Assembly: GCA_029216955.1 (NCBI GenBank)
Contig: JANAVB010005597.1
Coordinates: forward strand, 45,212,758-45,276,757
Direction of reading: 5' to 3'
DNA length: 64,000 nt
Origin: Iris pallida
Lineage: Eukaryota > Streptophyta > Magnoliopsida > Asparagales > Iridaceae
Shown here: one piece after another, positions 25,744 to 37,680 of the stretch
How the letters are laid out: every line of letters begins with the position of its first letter
Numbering within the stretch: position 1 is the first letter of the stretch
Notes under the pieces: generated by a model
What the model was told of the DNA's origin: nothing
Databases searched by the model: none
Seen by the model: the letters and a program-made list of their open reading frames with translations, nothing else
Translations under genes and position numbers: made by a program

Positions 25744-27102
25744 CTTTGCAAACTCATCCTCCAAATTATCAATAAGCCTCTGTTGAGCCTTAGCCTTGCC
25801 CATCATTGCCGGCATCTCCTTTTTCAGATGGCTGATTATATAAGCATGAATTTTTGCTGCTCTTGCACGCTTAACAAATTCATTTATCTGTACTTCAAGA
25901 AAAGAAGATGATTAAACAACATGAGAAAAGTAAATCAAAGGGTCATATAAATAAAAACAAGAAGAGGACTTGCCCGACGGTCGCAGGCCTTTTTGGGAAT
26001 GTCTTTAAGATCAGAAAGAAGGTCATCTTGTTCTCTCTCAAACAACTCCTTACCAAGTGGACCAACAGCTGCTTCATTCACTGGTTTATCATTGAATGAG
26101 CTGTCAAAGGTAGTTCGAAAGATCGAGGTATAAGTTACTCATGATTCAGATACTTCAATTGGTGCAAGAAATAGGCACTGCAACTTTTTGTTCAATTTCT
26201 CGTGGAGAAAGAATAAATGTAACTATTTGGTTTACCAAGACAACTAAAATGTTATGTAGGATTTGTTCTTATAAGAACTATATTTATTTTCCAATGCAAG
26301 AGTCGGTAGAGTTACTGCAAGAGCAATATCCATTTATAGCGAATTGAAGGAATCAGAATAAAGTTCACTTCTTTCCTTGCAATTACTATGATACATCATG
26401 AATTGCTACTAACACTTAGAACTGAAATAAGCTTATATTGTATAGAGAAAATACCCAATATAAACATGCATAACCTCCGGGGTATTCAGAACTTTTCCAA
26501 GTGACCACATCAATGCTCCATAAACTCTCATAAGCTGTGATTTAATGGAATAAAATATTAGTTTAAATTAGAAAGAGAAGAATAAAAGCAATGGAACAAT
26601 TTACTATTACTGATGAGTAGACAGAAGCATGTAACCTGTTGGGTATCAACTTGGTCTGCCTTATTTAGAACCACACGTATTTTGTCATCATGGCCAAGCA
26701 GAGATCCAATGACACGTTTGAACTCATCACTTATGTCAAGCTTATGGGGATCAAAGAGAAGAAGAATTAGATCACATTTTGCTGCAAACCATGATGTAAC
26801 ACCAGTAAAATCGTAGCTGCGTTGAGTCCTTTGTTTTTCTCCAGAAAGAACCCCAGGAGTATCAGCAAATGTAATGCGTTCTAGTAGCTTCAGAAATTGA
26901 AGTCGACATTAGCTTCTGATATTATATTACAAATGCATAGATTCCCATGTTATAACCAAATAAAATGTATTACTGGATGTGGCATCTGTGAGCACTCGAA
27001 TTTTGAGAAGAAAGCGGTTCCAAAGGTCGTCAAACCACTGTAGGGCATGTCTGCTTGCACAGCAATAGTGTTCCCAGGAATATTCCTGTCATCAGGTCCT
27101 GA
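25744..27102 (-). pseudogene. Captured EHD-type GTPase fragment, five intact exons
   Basis: EHD proteins are dynamin-like ATP/GTPases that shape endosomal membranes. Five minus-strand exons are readable: 27102-26974, 26887-26636, 26534-26455, 26100-25974 and 25887-25744. They total 732 bases and 244 codons with no stop, and phases agree at every junction. They contain the DTPG switch motif, then FDPHKLDISDEF, the NKAD base-specificity motif, and the helical region after the G domain (EMPAMMGKAKAQQRL). Introns are GT-AG, except the fourth exon's donor, which reads GCAAGT. The EH domain, the P-loop exons and the C-terminal exons are absent. The fragment cannot bind nucleotide normally. It sits inside the CACTA transposon, downstream of and in phase with the TRM4-like exon. 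It is called a pseudogene because it is incomplete, not because it is decayed. Confidence 0.85.
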
Positions 27103-27650
27103 CTGGAGAAAATTAGATTAATATATAACCAAACAAAATAATCCCAATCTCATTATAAATTGTGAAACTCAATTTACGTAAACCAATCATGAGGATGATT
27201 TCTCTTGAAGAGAAAAAGTAGCATCCAGTGCCACAACCAACAAGGCTTTCTCTTATGTAGGATCTTGGGAGGGTCAAAAGGTAGGGTCAAAAGTAGAAAA
27301 AACAAATGGACCAGTACATAACAGCATGAGTAAAGATCCAGGTACAGATCAATACCAATTAAGTGTTTTACATGTCAATACTGAAGTCACCCAACCCACT
27401 TTCACCTTTGATCTAAATTGATTTCTCTCACTCTTTTCAATCGGTGCCCCCCTCTTTGTATAATCCAAATGTCTACTTTTTTATGAATATTTCTTGTGTT
27501 TTTCATCAGCTAAACCAAATATCTGTTCCATTCTTTAATGTGTCCAAACCCTCCATGTCTTGCAATATATATGTAGTAATTAACTAGTCAAAAATATAAC
27601 AAGCAAACTAGCAAAGCACACGAGCAAGAATAGCATGGCTACAATCTGAC

Positions 27651-27743
27651 CTTCCACGTCCTAATACCATGGCGGCGGATTAGATTAGGCAGCTCACTTG
27701 AGACATCAAGAAGCTCAACTGACCCGTTACTTCGTCGAAGAAC
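27651..27743 (-). pseudogene. Captured exon of a TRM4/NSUN2-like tRNA cytosine-C5 methyltransferase
   Basis: One 93-base exon (31 codons, phase 0 at both ends) reads VLRRSNGSVELLDVSSELPN and then IRRHGIRTWK. In the TRM4/NSUN2 family this segment follows the catalytic cysteine motif (ENEAVV) and leads to the WKV block. It has a pyrimidine-rich CTTCAG acceptor and an AAG|GTCAGA donor. Neighbouring TRM4 exons are not found on either side, so only a small piece was taken. Its donor phase fits the first EHD exon 549 bases downstream. Recognition rests on sequence memory of the family. A database search would settle it. Confidence 0.68.
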
Positions 27744-30700
27744 CTGAAGGAAGAGAGTAACCAATATCATCAGGAATTGTAACAGATGATAACTATATGA
27801 TATGAAACCACTAGAGACAGAGAGCACTTTAAAGGATCATATACATTAATAGGAGTGCACATAAAAAACAAGAAAAATAAAAGTACAAGACACTCAAACC
27901 GAACAAAATATATGGTTTGAACAAAATATATGGTATGAAATGATCTAGATTATGCATACTATAATATCGTGTTTTCCTTTTGAAGCCACCTGATAAGACT
28001 ACTCATGAACCATGCCAATCCTGCAACCTAACCACTATAAGGATCGAACTATTAAGGAAACTAGACCAGCATATTATAGTGGCTCCCGCAATTTATGTCT
28101 TCATGGTTAAACAATGGTCATCAGATTAATAGCATAAAACACTCAGAAAGATATGTAAAAGCAAGCAGCTGTATAACTTGCATGAGTGGCCATCCAAATT
28201 GAAACTCAATGCAAGATGCAGTAAGGAAGTAACAACTTGTTCTATTGATAAAATTCAGGCAATCACATCCTTAAATGACCTAAACCGCATGCCCTTATAA
28301 ACTCATACCGTTAATTAAGGCATGAAACATGTAATATTTCCAATCTTGAAACAAATACCTTTGTGATGGGGGCATAAAATAGATAACTCAATATTAAGTT
28401 CATTACATCGGGTTCATTGCTTGTATAAATATGAGTCCAGACACTTTAATCATGATTTTTGCAATTTGAAGCTCATGTCAGATGCCAATAAATTCCAGGG
28501 GATTCATATCTTTATAACAGCCTATACAAATGAATGGCTGTCAAACTGAAATAATACCATTAGTTATGGTCTAATGTCTATTCATGCCTATAGTCACATA
28601 AGAAACACTTTCAAATGTCTTAAATATTTTGTGTGCAATTGTTGCATGCATTCAGCGCATTGGCTAACAGGTCATTCTCTTACATAAGTTCACAAGCTCA
28701 AAGCGCTTCTATATCCAATAACATATACAAAGTGCACTTCAGAGACCTATTATTACTCGTGACTTCCATCTCCAATAATATATACAAGTACAAAGTACAG
28801 GTCCTTGGGACCTTTTGATAAATGATGATAATGACAGATACGATAGAAAAGAAGTAATAATGTGTTCTCTTAGGCATCCTCTAAGATAAATTGTTGCATC
28901 TTCCTTCGTTTCTTTCTGAAATATATCCAAACAATCAGAATAGAGGCTAAAGAAGTAAGTTTCCCATGTGTTCTTTATATGGAAATCAGAAGCTAAGAAA
29001 CCATTCCCTTGATTTGTACTGATGAGAACTTTGATCCAAAGGTGCAGAATTAGCCAACTTCTTGTCAGTACCAATTCAGATGAAACCTTCAATGTTTCAA
29101 ACAGCATCATTTCTTACATAGATGTTTTTGGATAGAATGATTTTGATGGATGCGTGAATCTTTACAGGGATGAGCTGTCACATTGTTTAAACCACTAGCT
29201 TAAATGGAGAATAAGTTCAAGCCACCCGCACTAACGATATACACAGCCAACAGAAAATATCAACTCAACTTTGTACTGATAAACAATCATTTTCGTAACC
29301 AATAAATGCATAGTAACCAAGCCACAATAGCTTCTTTCTCAAATATTTAGCAGATCAAGATTATTGATGTAGTCAGATTGCACGGTCCACAAAGAAGCTC
29401 ATGCTGATAGGATCAGATCACAAATCATCCTAACAAAACACCCCAGTAACTGCTGCAACTCTCCCTCATGTTAGAGTGCGCACATTCATTTTTGGTTTTG
29501 CTGTTTAATGCACCGTTTTACTCAAAAGGTAGGATCTTGGGAGGGTCAAAAGTAGAAAAAACAAAAATGTATGGTATCAATATCGTATTGTATCAGACAA
29601 TATACATGTATCAGACAATATATCGTATTGTATCAGACAATAAACATGTATCAGACAATATAAAAAAATACCACTCGATTTTATACATGTAGGCATTATT
29701 TTAAGTATTTCTAGTGTTGCTTTTTAGCATTTTTGAAATTGAATGGTATAGTATTACGATGAGAAAAAACTGTAGATGGAAGAAGCCTAATCCACATTTC
29801 AATCCACATTCTGACATATTACGATGAGAAAAATATCATATAGCATTCCAAGACTAACCTCATAAAGTAAATGTCCATATTTCATTGTTCGGTCCAGATT
29901 TTGTCTTTAAACCTGTAGAAGATCAGAGCACCGGAAGATCAAAACTTTTGACTGTATGCTTGCCTGCTCCACTATAGTTTCTATGTTTTTTCCATCAAAA
30001 ACAAATTGCAGAGATCAGAGAGAATAGTACTTTAATGATGTATTCAATAAGTCAATAGTTCAGTCCATTTGTAGAGATTTCTTCACTTCAAGTAGTGCTC
30101 AATTAGCCTAATTATAGAACAGGTAAACTCTAAGATTGTCATGAACTGATGACATGAAAATGATATTATATACTAGTATGTTACAACATTATAATTGTAA
30201 CAGCAAGATAGCTTTTAAAACAACAAATCTATATTCATGGATATCTCTCGAACATGAACAAATTAAACTCTCCCAAGCACGAACAAAACTATAGTATATG
30301 AACACAGAAGGATATAGTAGAAGTGCAAGATCACTCTCATTATGTACATGTTAGCTGACTATATACACAAACATGTTAGCGACAAATAATCAGACTAGCA
30401 TTCGTAGAAGATATGTTGATCAAAATTACAGTAAAAAAATTCAGTGTTGTGGAAAAAGTGCTTTCTTGCAGACAAAAGCAGGAAAGAATTGAATATTAAA
30501 TCATGCATCACACCAAAACTTAATGCATAATTTTTCAATATTGCTTGAAACTTGCATGAGAAGCGAACTATTTGGAAGGGACTAGAGAATAAGTCACATA
30601 TGAAACGTTACCTGACTGCATCATGTTATTGTATAAAGATTCAAGATGCTTCTTGAAGAAGCTCTTAACATATACAAAGAGGGAATGGTATATAAGAAGA

Positions 30701-31394
30701 GTAGAAGATGAATATGTTCTTTTCTGAGTAAAAGAATCACTGTGAATCCCATCCTAAATTTCTGACAAATAAGTAATAACAAAACAGTCTCTTTGATCCG
30801 TTGATCATGTGGAAGAAAAGGTTCTTAGTGAACTCATGTTGAACATATGGTGTGCATACACGAACCTGCGTGTCACAGACACATAAGTGTCAACACAATT
30901 TCTGTGTCATTCTAGACATAACAAACACGCACTTAATCCACAATCCAAAACAAATCAAAGCAGAATATGATAAAATTGTATAGCTCCGAGGACTCTGTTG
31001 TATCATACATGCATCCTCATGTCCGATTCGTACAAATCAAGCTATCGATACTCCTCTGAGACAATTGATCGAACACATGGTGTGTAAATCAAACATAAAG
31101 TGTTCAAAGCCTTGTCTTGATTTTTAATAACAGGCATCAACTCAAAGGTTCAGAGAAGTTTCACCAGCACAGGTGATCAAAGGATCTTACCTGATGGAGA
31201 ATTTACACTTGCGCTCGAATTTGAGTTCAACCAAACTCCCCTAAGGAAAGCCTTTGCCATTACCAACTCCTTCAACCTCGACCGTCAAAACTTCGGATCG
31301 AAATAGAGACTCGACCAGTTGGACCAGTTACAGATCATCTACCTTCTCTCCGATTGCGGTTGTTAGCCGGTGGACATGGCGGAGGTCGAACTGG
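27744..31394. other. CACTA interior, no gene recognised
   Basis: The sequence is AT-rich and intron-like. A 40-50 base word including GTAGGATCTTGGGAGGGTCA occurs at about 27256 and again at about 29527. A short tandem repeat of TATCAGACAATA units lies at 29580-29665. The longest minus ORF (28739-29110) has no recognised motif. I found no transposase and no further EHD or TRM4 exon. Confidence 0.5.
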
Positions 31395-31787
31395 CTACCA
31401 GCGAAGGGAGAGGCAGAACCACAAGGTGGAAAACCGTTTCTTGTATATGGAGTCGAGTGCGATCCTCACAGACTCGATGGCGATCTTCAGGTCATGGTTG
31501 GGGAAGACAAGGGAGTCAACTTTTGTTCTCGAGGAGAAGAGGTTGAGAGAGGAGGAGGCGATAAAGGTGTCGACATCGACGGCATTGCAGAGCAAGAGCG
31601 AAAGGTTTTGGATCCGGACTTGAATCCCGTCGGAGAGATCATTAGGGTTAAGGTTAGGGTTAGGGTTTGAGCGAGAGAGAAGGTTAAGGGAGACGAAGGG
31701 GAGGAAGGGAGGGGAGGAGATGGCGGAGGAAGAAACTTGTGGTGGCTGTTGAGGTGGGAGTTGGAGAATGAACGGGAAGCTAGATCT
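31395..31787 (-). pseudogene. Unassigned open segment, possible captured first exon
   Basis: On the minus strand an open frame of about 130 codons has no ATG at its upstream edge. After a low-complexity proline and asparagine-rich start it becomes normal-looking protein: LSDGIQVRIQNLSLLLCNAV and later LKIAIESVRIALDSIYKKR. It lies just inside the right subterminal repeats and is upstream of the TRM4 and EHD exons on the same strand. AAACCCTAACCCTAACC (31650-31670 region), a telo-box type word common near plant transcription starts, lies within the frame. I do not recognise the gene. It could be a promoter and first exon captured from a host gene. Confidence 0.4.
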
Positions 31788-31994
31788 CACGATCTAGGTC
31801 TAAGGCTCGAGAAATAAAAAAAACTCAAAAACGAAATGAAAATAAAGAGGGAGGAGTGAAACGTTTAAGCGGGGAAGTAAAATATGTTAGGTGGGAAAAG
31901 TTAATTTGGAAGGAGCTTTTAGAGAAACAATTATTTAGGAAAAAGTTTCTAATTAGAAGAATCGATTGTAACACACACGAAGTGCACAAATGCA

Positions 31995-32312
31995 TGTCAT
32001 AAATAAGTTATCATTTACGGCACGCAAAATTGCATGTCGTAAATGAATTATCATTCACGGCGTGCACAAATGCATGCCGTAAATAAATTATCATTTACGG
32101 TGTGCACAAATGCATGCCGTAAATAAGATATCATTCATGGCACAAAAAAATACATACCGTAAATACGTTTACAATGACGGCTTGCATATCAAATACGCCG
32201 TAACAAAGACAAAAAATATCTCTTTTACGGCACGCAGTTTGCGTGCCGTAAAAGAGTGTCATTTACAGCACGCAGCAACTGCGTGCCGTAAATGCTACAT
32301 TTTCTTGTAGTG
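31995..32312. repeat. Right subterminal and terminal repeats of the CACTA element
   Basis: About eight units of the form TTTACGGCNNGC...GCATGCCGTAAAT recur at roughly 25-45 bases, in both orientations. They end in GCCGTAAATG...TTCTTGTAGTG. The inverted end matches the left end as CACTACAAGAA plus ATTTACGGC. Confidence 0.88.
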
Positions 32313-33595
32313 AATTATAATTATTATTTATTGATTATTATTTCATATTATGATTTTTGGTGATTTTTAATTATTTTTAAACTATATAAAATTATGACTT
32401 GTGATTTTGACATTTTACTATTGTTTGGTTTTAATTTCGAGGAATTTGTCACCCCCAATTTTCAGGAACAGGAGTATTTTTGTCATTTTATATTTTTGAA
32501 ATATTTTTGAAATTTATTTTATTATTTATGATATTGTTTTGGGATTATTTGAGTCGGGTTCGAATTTCAGCTCAATCCGACTTGAAACGGGGACCCGGGG
32601 GTAGTGTTGACTTTAGTGGACCCACACACTAGTTAGCATGGCCCACATGATATTAATTTTAGTCCACATGATATTAATTTTAGTTAGAGGTTAGACTAAT
32701 TATTATGGATAAGGTTAGTGTGATTAGAGACTTTAGAATGACTAATTTAGCCCCAACCAATTAGCCCTTTCCTAATACTAATAAAATAGATTAGTAGGGG
32801 CATTTTGGACCTTACCATAATAGGACAAATAGCCCCATATGGCCAGCCACTTTGGGAGAGGATAGGCTCAAGTTCATTTCATTATTCTCATCCACACTCT
32901 CTCTCTTGTTCTTCCCCAAATTTCTAGAGAGCAATCCCTAGCAATTTCTCCACCAAATCCTTCTATTTCGCCACCAAATCTTCTTCTTTCCTTCTCCATT
33001 CTAGCCAAGGAGGAAGCTACCCAAGTTTGGGAGGATTCGGAGCTCGTTCGTGTCCTTTTGGAATCTTTACATGTCGGTGTCGCTCCGGGAAGGCTTTTCT
33101 TCGATTTGATCTACCGGGAGGTATAAATCCCTTTTTCTTTTCATTTCCTTATGTATATAGGAATATTTTGAACCTATAGGAATGACCCCCATGGTTGTAT
33201 CTCCATTTGTGTCCATTTCGTATCCATTTGGAGGTCATAGGAGTGTCCTTTGTGTTGTGGGTGTGTCCATGTGGGAAAACCCCAAATTTGGACACACTAT
33301 GTGTTGTTGTTATGTATGAATGAATTATTACATGTTTAATCTCATATTTTTGTATTGGAGATGTGTTCTATAGTGTCTCATATATATATATTAGTGTAGA
33401 GAGTGAGTTCTTGATATATTATGTTATATACTTGTGTTTCTTTTGTCTCAAACTACCTAAATTCGTCATAATATTTATCCACGTTTTTAGTAGCAATGGC
33501 AACTTAGAAATGTCATAACTTTTAGCTTAAAACTCTGATTTATCTCTCGTTTTTTTAAAAGAACCGTATCGAAGTTAGCTTTCCAAATATATATT

Positions 33596-36412
33596 TGTCA
33601 CCCCCGTTTTTCGTTCTACGTATTTCTAGTATACGTATACGGGATCCTGACATGTATTTTTATTTTCCTGCCTGGCTAGCTAATTTCAGTTTAATCTTGA
33701 TTAGGTTCATCATAGCATGTAATGGTTTAACTTGGTTTATTTTGGGATGGCTTGGTTTATTCTTTGGTTCATCATGTTAAACCCACCACCATCCCCCTTT
33801 ATAACCCACCTAACTTTTCTCTCTCCTCCACTTTTTCATTAACTCTTCTTCCTTCTCTATTAAACCCACCACCAACCAAGAACACCCCTTAGGCAAGTGC
33901 AACTTGCTTCCACAAGAGAGCCCATTTTTATTGTTCCATTAGCTTCTCCTCATGTTTCTGAGACACATTAGAACTTGTCATTTTCCATTTTGAGGCTTTA
34001 ATTTTTTTAGATCTAGAAATTAGTTATTTTCGGATTTTGATGGTTTTGATCTATCAAACTTCTTTATTTTCAAGTTTTGATGGTTCCATGTTGTAGAGAA
34101 TCTCATTCTACCCAATTTTGACCTTTGAAAAGTTGGATTTGGACTTGTTTTGACCAAGTTATGGACTTTTGAAGCTTTGGGTTCAAACCATGGAGTTCTT
34201 GCTGTTTTGGAGAAGACAGTGAGCAGTGTGCACGAGCTTTTTAGCTTGCGCCACTGAGTTGCGTGCGCTCTTTAGCGCAGCGTAGTCTGACTCATACGCT
34301 GCCTTGATGAGGAGTCGTATGGACCTCATACGCTGCCTTGATGAGGAGTCGTATGGACCTCATACGCTGCCTTGATGAGGAGTCGTATGGACCTCATACG
34401 CTGCCTTGATGAGGAGTCGTATGGACCTCATACGCTGCCTTGATGAGGAGTCATATGGACCTCATACGCTGCCTTGATGAGGAGTCGTATGGAGTCCATA
34501 CGCTGCCTTTTTGGAGGCGTATGTCTTGCATACGCTGACTTGGGTGACAAGGAGTCGTATGGACCTCATACGCTGCCTTGATGAGGAGTCGTATGGAGTT
34601 CATACGCTGCCTTTTGGAGGCGTATGTCTTGCATACGCTGACTTGAGCGTAGCCTGACTTGAGCGTAGCCTGACTTGAGCGCAGCCTGACTTGAGCGCAG
34701 TCTGACTCAGGCGCAACCTGATGTTTAGGCACAACTGGACCTGACCCTACTTGCCTTGGCGCAACCTGTTATCCTGGCGCAACTTGTCTAATGCCACTTG
34801 TTGGCCATAGACACTTGTTGGCTAATCGGAACAAGGCTTAGTGATGGAATTGCATGATTAGTGACCCGCCGTGGTGCACTCTTGACAAGTAATTTGACAT
34901 GATAATTCTTGATGGTGGTCCGTTGTGACGCACCCTTGCCTTGATAAGTAATCTTGATAAGTAACATGACATGATGGTGACCCGCCGTGGTGCACCCTTG
35001 ATAAGTAATCTTGACATGATAACCTTGATACGCTGTTGCAACGGCTAACCTGACATGCTAAGTGAATTCTTGATACCGTGGGTGATTGTATTGAATATGC
35101 TTGTATAAGCAACCAGTCTTGTCTCGCATCATGTCTAGGACATGTATCCCTGGTTACCACGGTCAGGGATTCATACCGAATCTGACTAGGTTAATGACTA
35201 GATTGATCAAGTAGAGCATATAGAGAGGTATTCCGGTTATAAGCAATCCCGTTATCTGGGCGCCTTTCTTAATAGACTTGTAGCCTGCCGACGAGTAGGG
35301 CACATTTCCAGCTCACTACTATGTGGGGCACTACATGAAACGATTACTATGCACACTGTCATGTATTGCATCCAAGTCACCTAACAAGGCATGATAACTC
35401 TAAGCTTGAACCTTGCGTCTGGATAACCTGGATAGTCTGCAGGGCTTGTGGCCGTAGGCGTACCTCATTGCATCTTGCTAGTAATTAAGCGTGTGATAAC
35501 CCTAGTTAGTTAAGTATCAAGCCGTACTCTTTGCTTGGCCGTAAATGATGGATGGAGTCCTATCTTGTCTAGTCTTGCCTAGATCCAGTGCATGGATATC
35601 TTCGGACATGCTTGTTTATGCCTTACTTTATCGATAATTGGTTCGAGGCTAAGTTCTGTTCAGGTAAAGGGTTACAACCCCGGTCCTTGTTTGGTTTACG
35701 GGTTGTAACTTGGGTACCGGAATAGTCCTCTAGTTATCTTATCGTTTATCATCCTGTTTTCTTTAACTCATGTCTTATGTTATTTCACCTATGATTTATG
35801 TGCTGACATGCTGGTTTTAGTTCTTAAGTGAAGCCTCCTTTGTGGCACTTGCTCTTTCTGGGGTCTGACCCAGCTGGTTTTGTATGGCCAGATTTCGGAG
35901 CAGCTACCGAGGATCTCCCAACCTTCCTACCAGATGGTGAACACTAGAAGGAATTCCGGCAACGAGTGGGTTTTATTTTGCTTTCCCACTCCCTTGTAAA
36001 AATATTCTTTTGAGGCATTTAGCCGTCGAACAAGTGTTAGCTCGTTTGCAACTTTATTCACTGTTTGCCTACGGGCTGTAGCATGATTGACAAATCCTAG
36101 GGTTGATCATGTATGACTTAAACTCTTGCTAGTCTTCGTATTTTGTATGACTAGCTTCATGATCATCTGAATATGTAATGTATGGGACGCCTTACTTTGT
36201 ATGTCTGATGATCTACCATCTTGTTATATCTACTCGCTTGCTTAAGATTGAGACACTAGGCTTGTTATTGACCCTAAGAGACTGATGGCTTGTAGTAAAC
36301 CCTCATGCATCTAGACAGCCGTGACCGTATTGCGAGGTGAGATTCACTTCAATGTATGTAGCTGGCTGTGTCTGTCCCCTGCTCTCCAGTATTCTGGTTC
36401 TGGGGTGTGACA
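33596..36412. mobile_element. Solo LTR of family S (copy S3), TSD ATATT
   Basis: It starts TGTCACCCCC and ends GGGGTGTGACA, flanked by ATATT at 33591-33595 and 36413-36417. At 2817 bp it is the same family as S1 and S2, sharing a stretch from about 35200 to the end. The middle holds its own tandem repeat. Small ORFs at 34451-35160 come from that repeat and from CGTGGTGCAC-rich units. Confidence 0.88.
34291..34640. repeat. 34 bp tandem repeat inside LTR S3
   Basis: The unit CTCATACGCTGCCTTGATGA plus GGAGTCGTATGGAC repeats about seven times with few changes, then breaks into shorter variants. Near-identical units imply recent slippage or unequal exchange. The unit contains inverted CATACG/CGTATG words and can fold. 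Confidence 0.85.
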
Positions 36413-37558
36413 ATATTTTAATAAGCCAAATTTTTTCTGTAGCATTCTGTAGAATTATTTGAGTGTCAGCTGTACGAAAGACGAACGTGTTTCGGTATTT
36501 TCGCGATTTCGGGAGCTTCCGGACACGAAAATGCGATCCGTTTAAAGTTTCAGAAAGCTAACACGAAGAGCTACAACATACTTTAATCCTAGAATTTAAT
36601 GAATGCCCAATTGGTACAGTATTGGTATTAAGTAGAAGAGTGACTATACGATATATGCATTTTGTGTAACCTATGAGCCTATGTAGTATGGATATTAAAT
36701 GAATATAGAGTATGTAATGCGTGATATGTTAGATGAATAAAATGATATATATATATATGATATATATTCTCTTTACATTAATTTATATATATGGTTGAAT
36801 GCAAGCATGTAGGAATGCTATTAATATAATGCATATAAGCAATGCATGAATGAAAGAATGATATACAATGTATGCATGAAAGTATATAATGAATGCTAGA
36901 TATGAATGAAAGATATATATGTAATGATAGATATGAATGCATAATGTATAAATATTATAATGTAATATATAATGATAACATGTATGGTAATGTAGAGTAT
37001 ATGATGCAAGCATGAATGAATGGAGAAAATACATGTATATAGGTAATATAGAATGTAATATATGAAAGGAAGGAATGATAATATATAACATGATATGTAG
37101 GTAATGCAACGTATGAAATATATGATGTGTGTATGTTTGTATGTCTCTATGTTAATGTATGAAATTATATGAATATACAATGTATGCATATGTATAAAAT
37201 ATGTAGGTAATGCATAGATGCATGAATGAAATGAATGTTTGTAATATGTTAATATAAATACAAGTATCTAATATGCATGAATGTAAGTATAATATAATAC
37301 AAGTATACATGTATGTATCATGTAAATATAATATACATGATATGTATGTATGCATGTATACAAGGTAAGTATGTATGTATGTATTTCTATAAACTGAGTT
37401 AACCTATAACCTTTTACACACATGCATTCATACACCCTTTGACATCATGTATCCCATGTCACATACACCTACCTATCACTAAATTTTAGAACATTAACAC
37501 ATATCCTTTCACACACATGCCAAACACACACATACTCACTTACTCTTTTACCTCTCTT

Positions 37559-37680
<122 letters not shown>

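Larger units (their letters stand above)
13754..32312. mobile_element. CACTA (En/Spm) DNA transposon carrying captured gene fragments, TSD AAT
   Basis: It starts CACTACAAGAA (13754) and ends TTCTTGTAGTG (32312), the diagnostic CACTA termini. The 3 bp duplication AAT is at 13751-13753 and 32313-32315. Both ends carry dense subterminal copies of TTTACGGCA / GCCGTAAA, which in this superfamily are transposase binding sites. Without the nested Gypsy element the transposon is about 9 kb. I find no TnpA or TnpD-like coding region. Instead it carries exons of two host genes, TRM4/NSUN2-like and EHD-like, plus an unassigned open segment. It is therefore most likely a non-autonomous Pack-CACTA. Confidence 0.9.

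Noticed and set aside
28739..29110. 123-codon minus ORF considered as a further captured exon
   Set aside because: No recognisable motif and no match to the missing EHD or TRM4 segments. It lies in AT-rich, intron-like sequence.
31640..31672. TTAGGG-like run suggesting an interstitial telomere
   Set aside because: Only three or four degenerate units. It fits a plant telo-box near a gene start better than telomere DNA.
34451..35160. Minus ORFs in LTR S3
   Set aside because: They translate the 34 bp tandem repeat and related CGTGGTGCAC units; there is no family motif.
36783..37355. Several overlapping minus ORFs rich in Ile, Tyr and His
   Set aside because: They arise from ATGTAT/ATATAT repeats in AT-rich LTR sequence.
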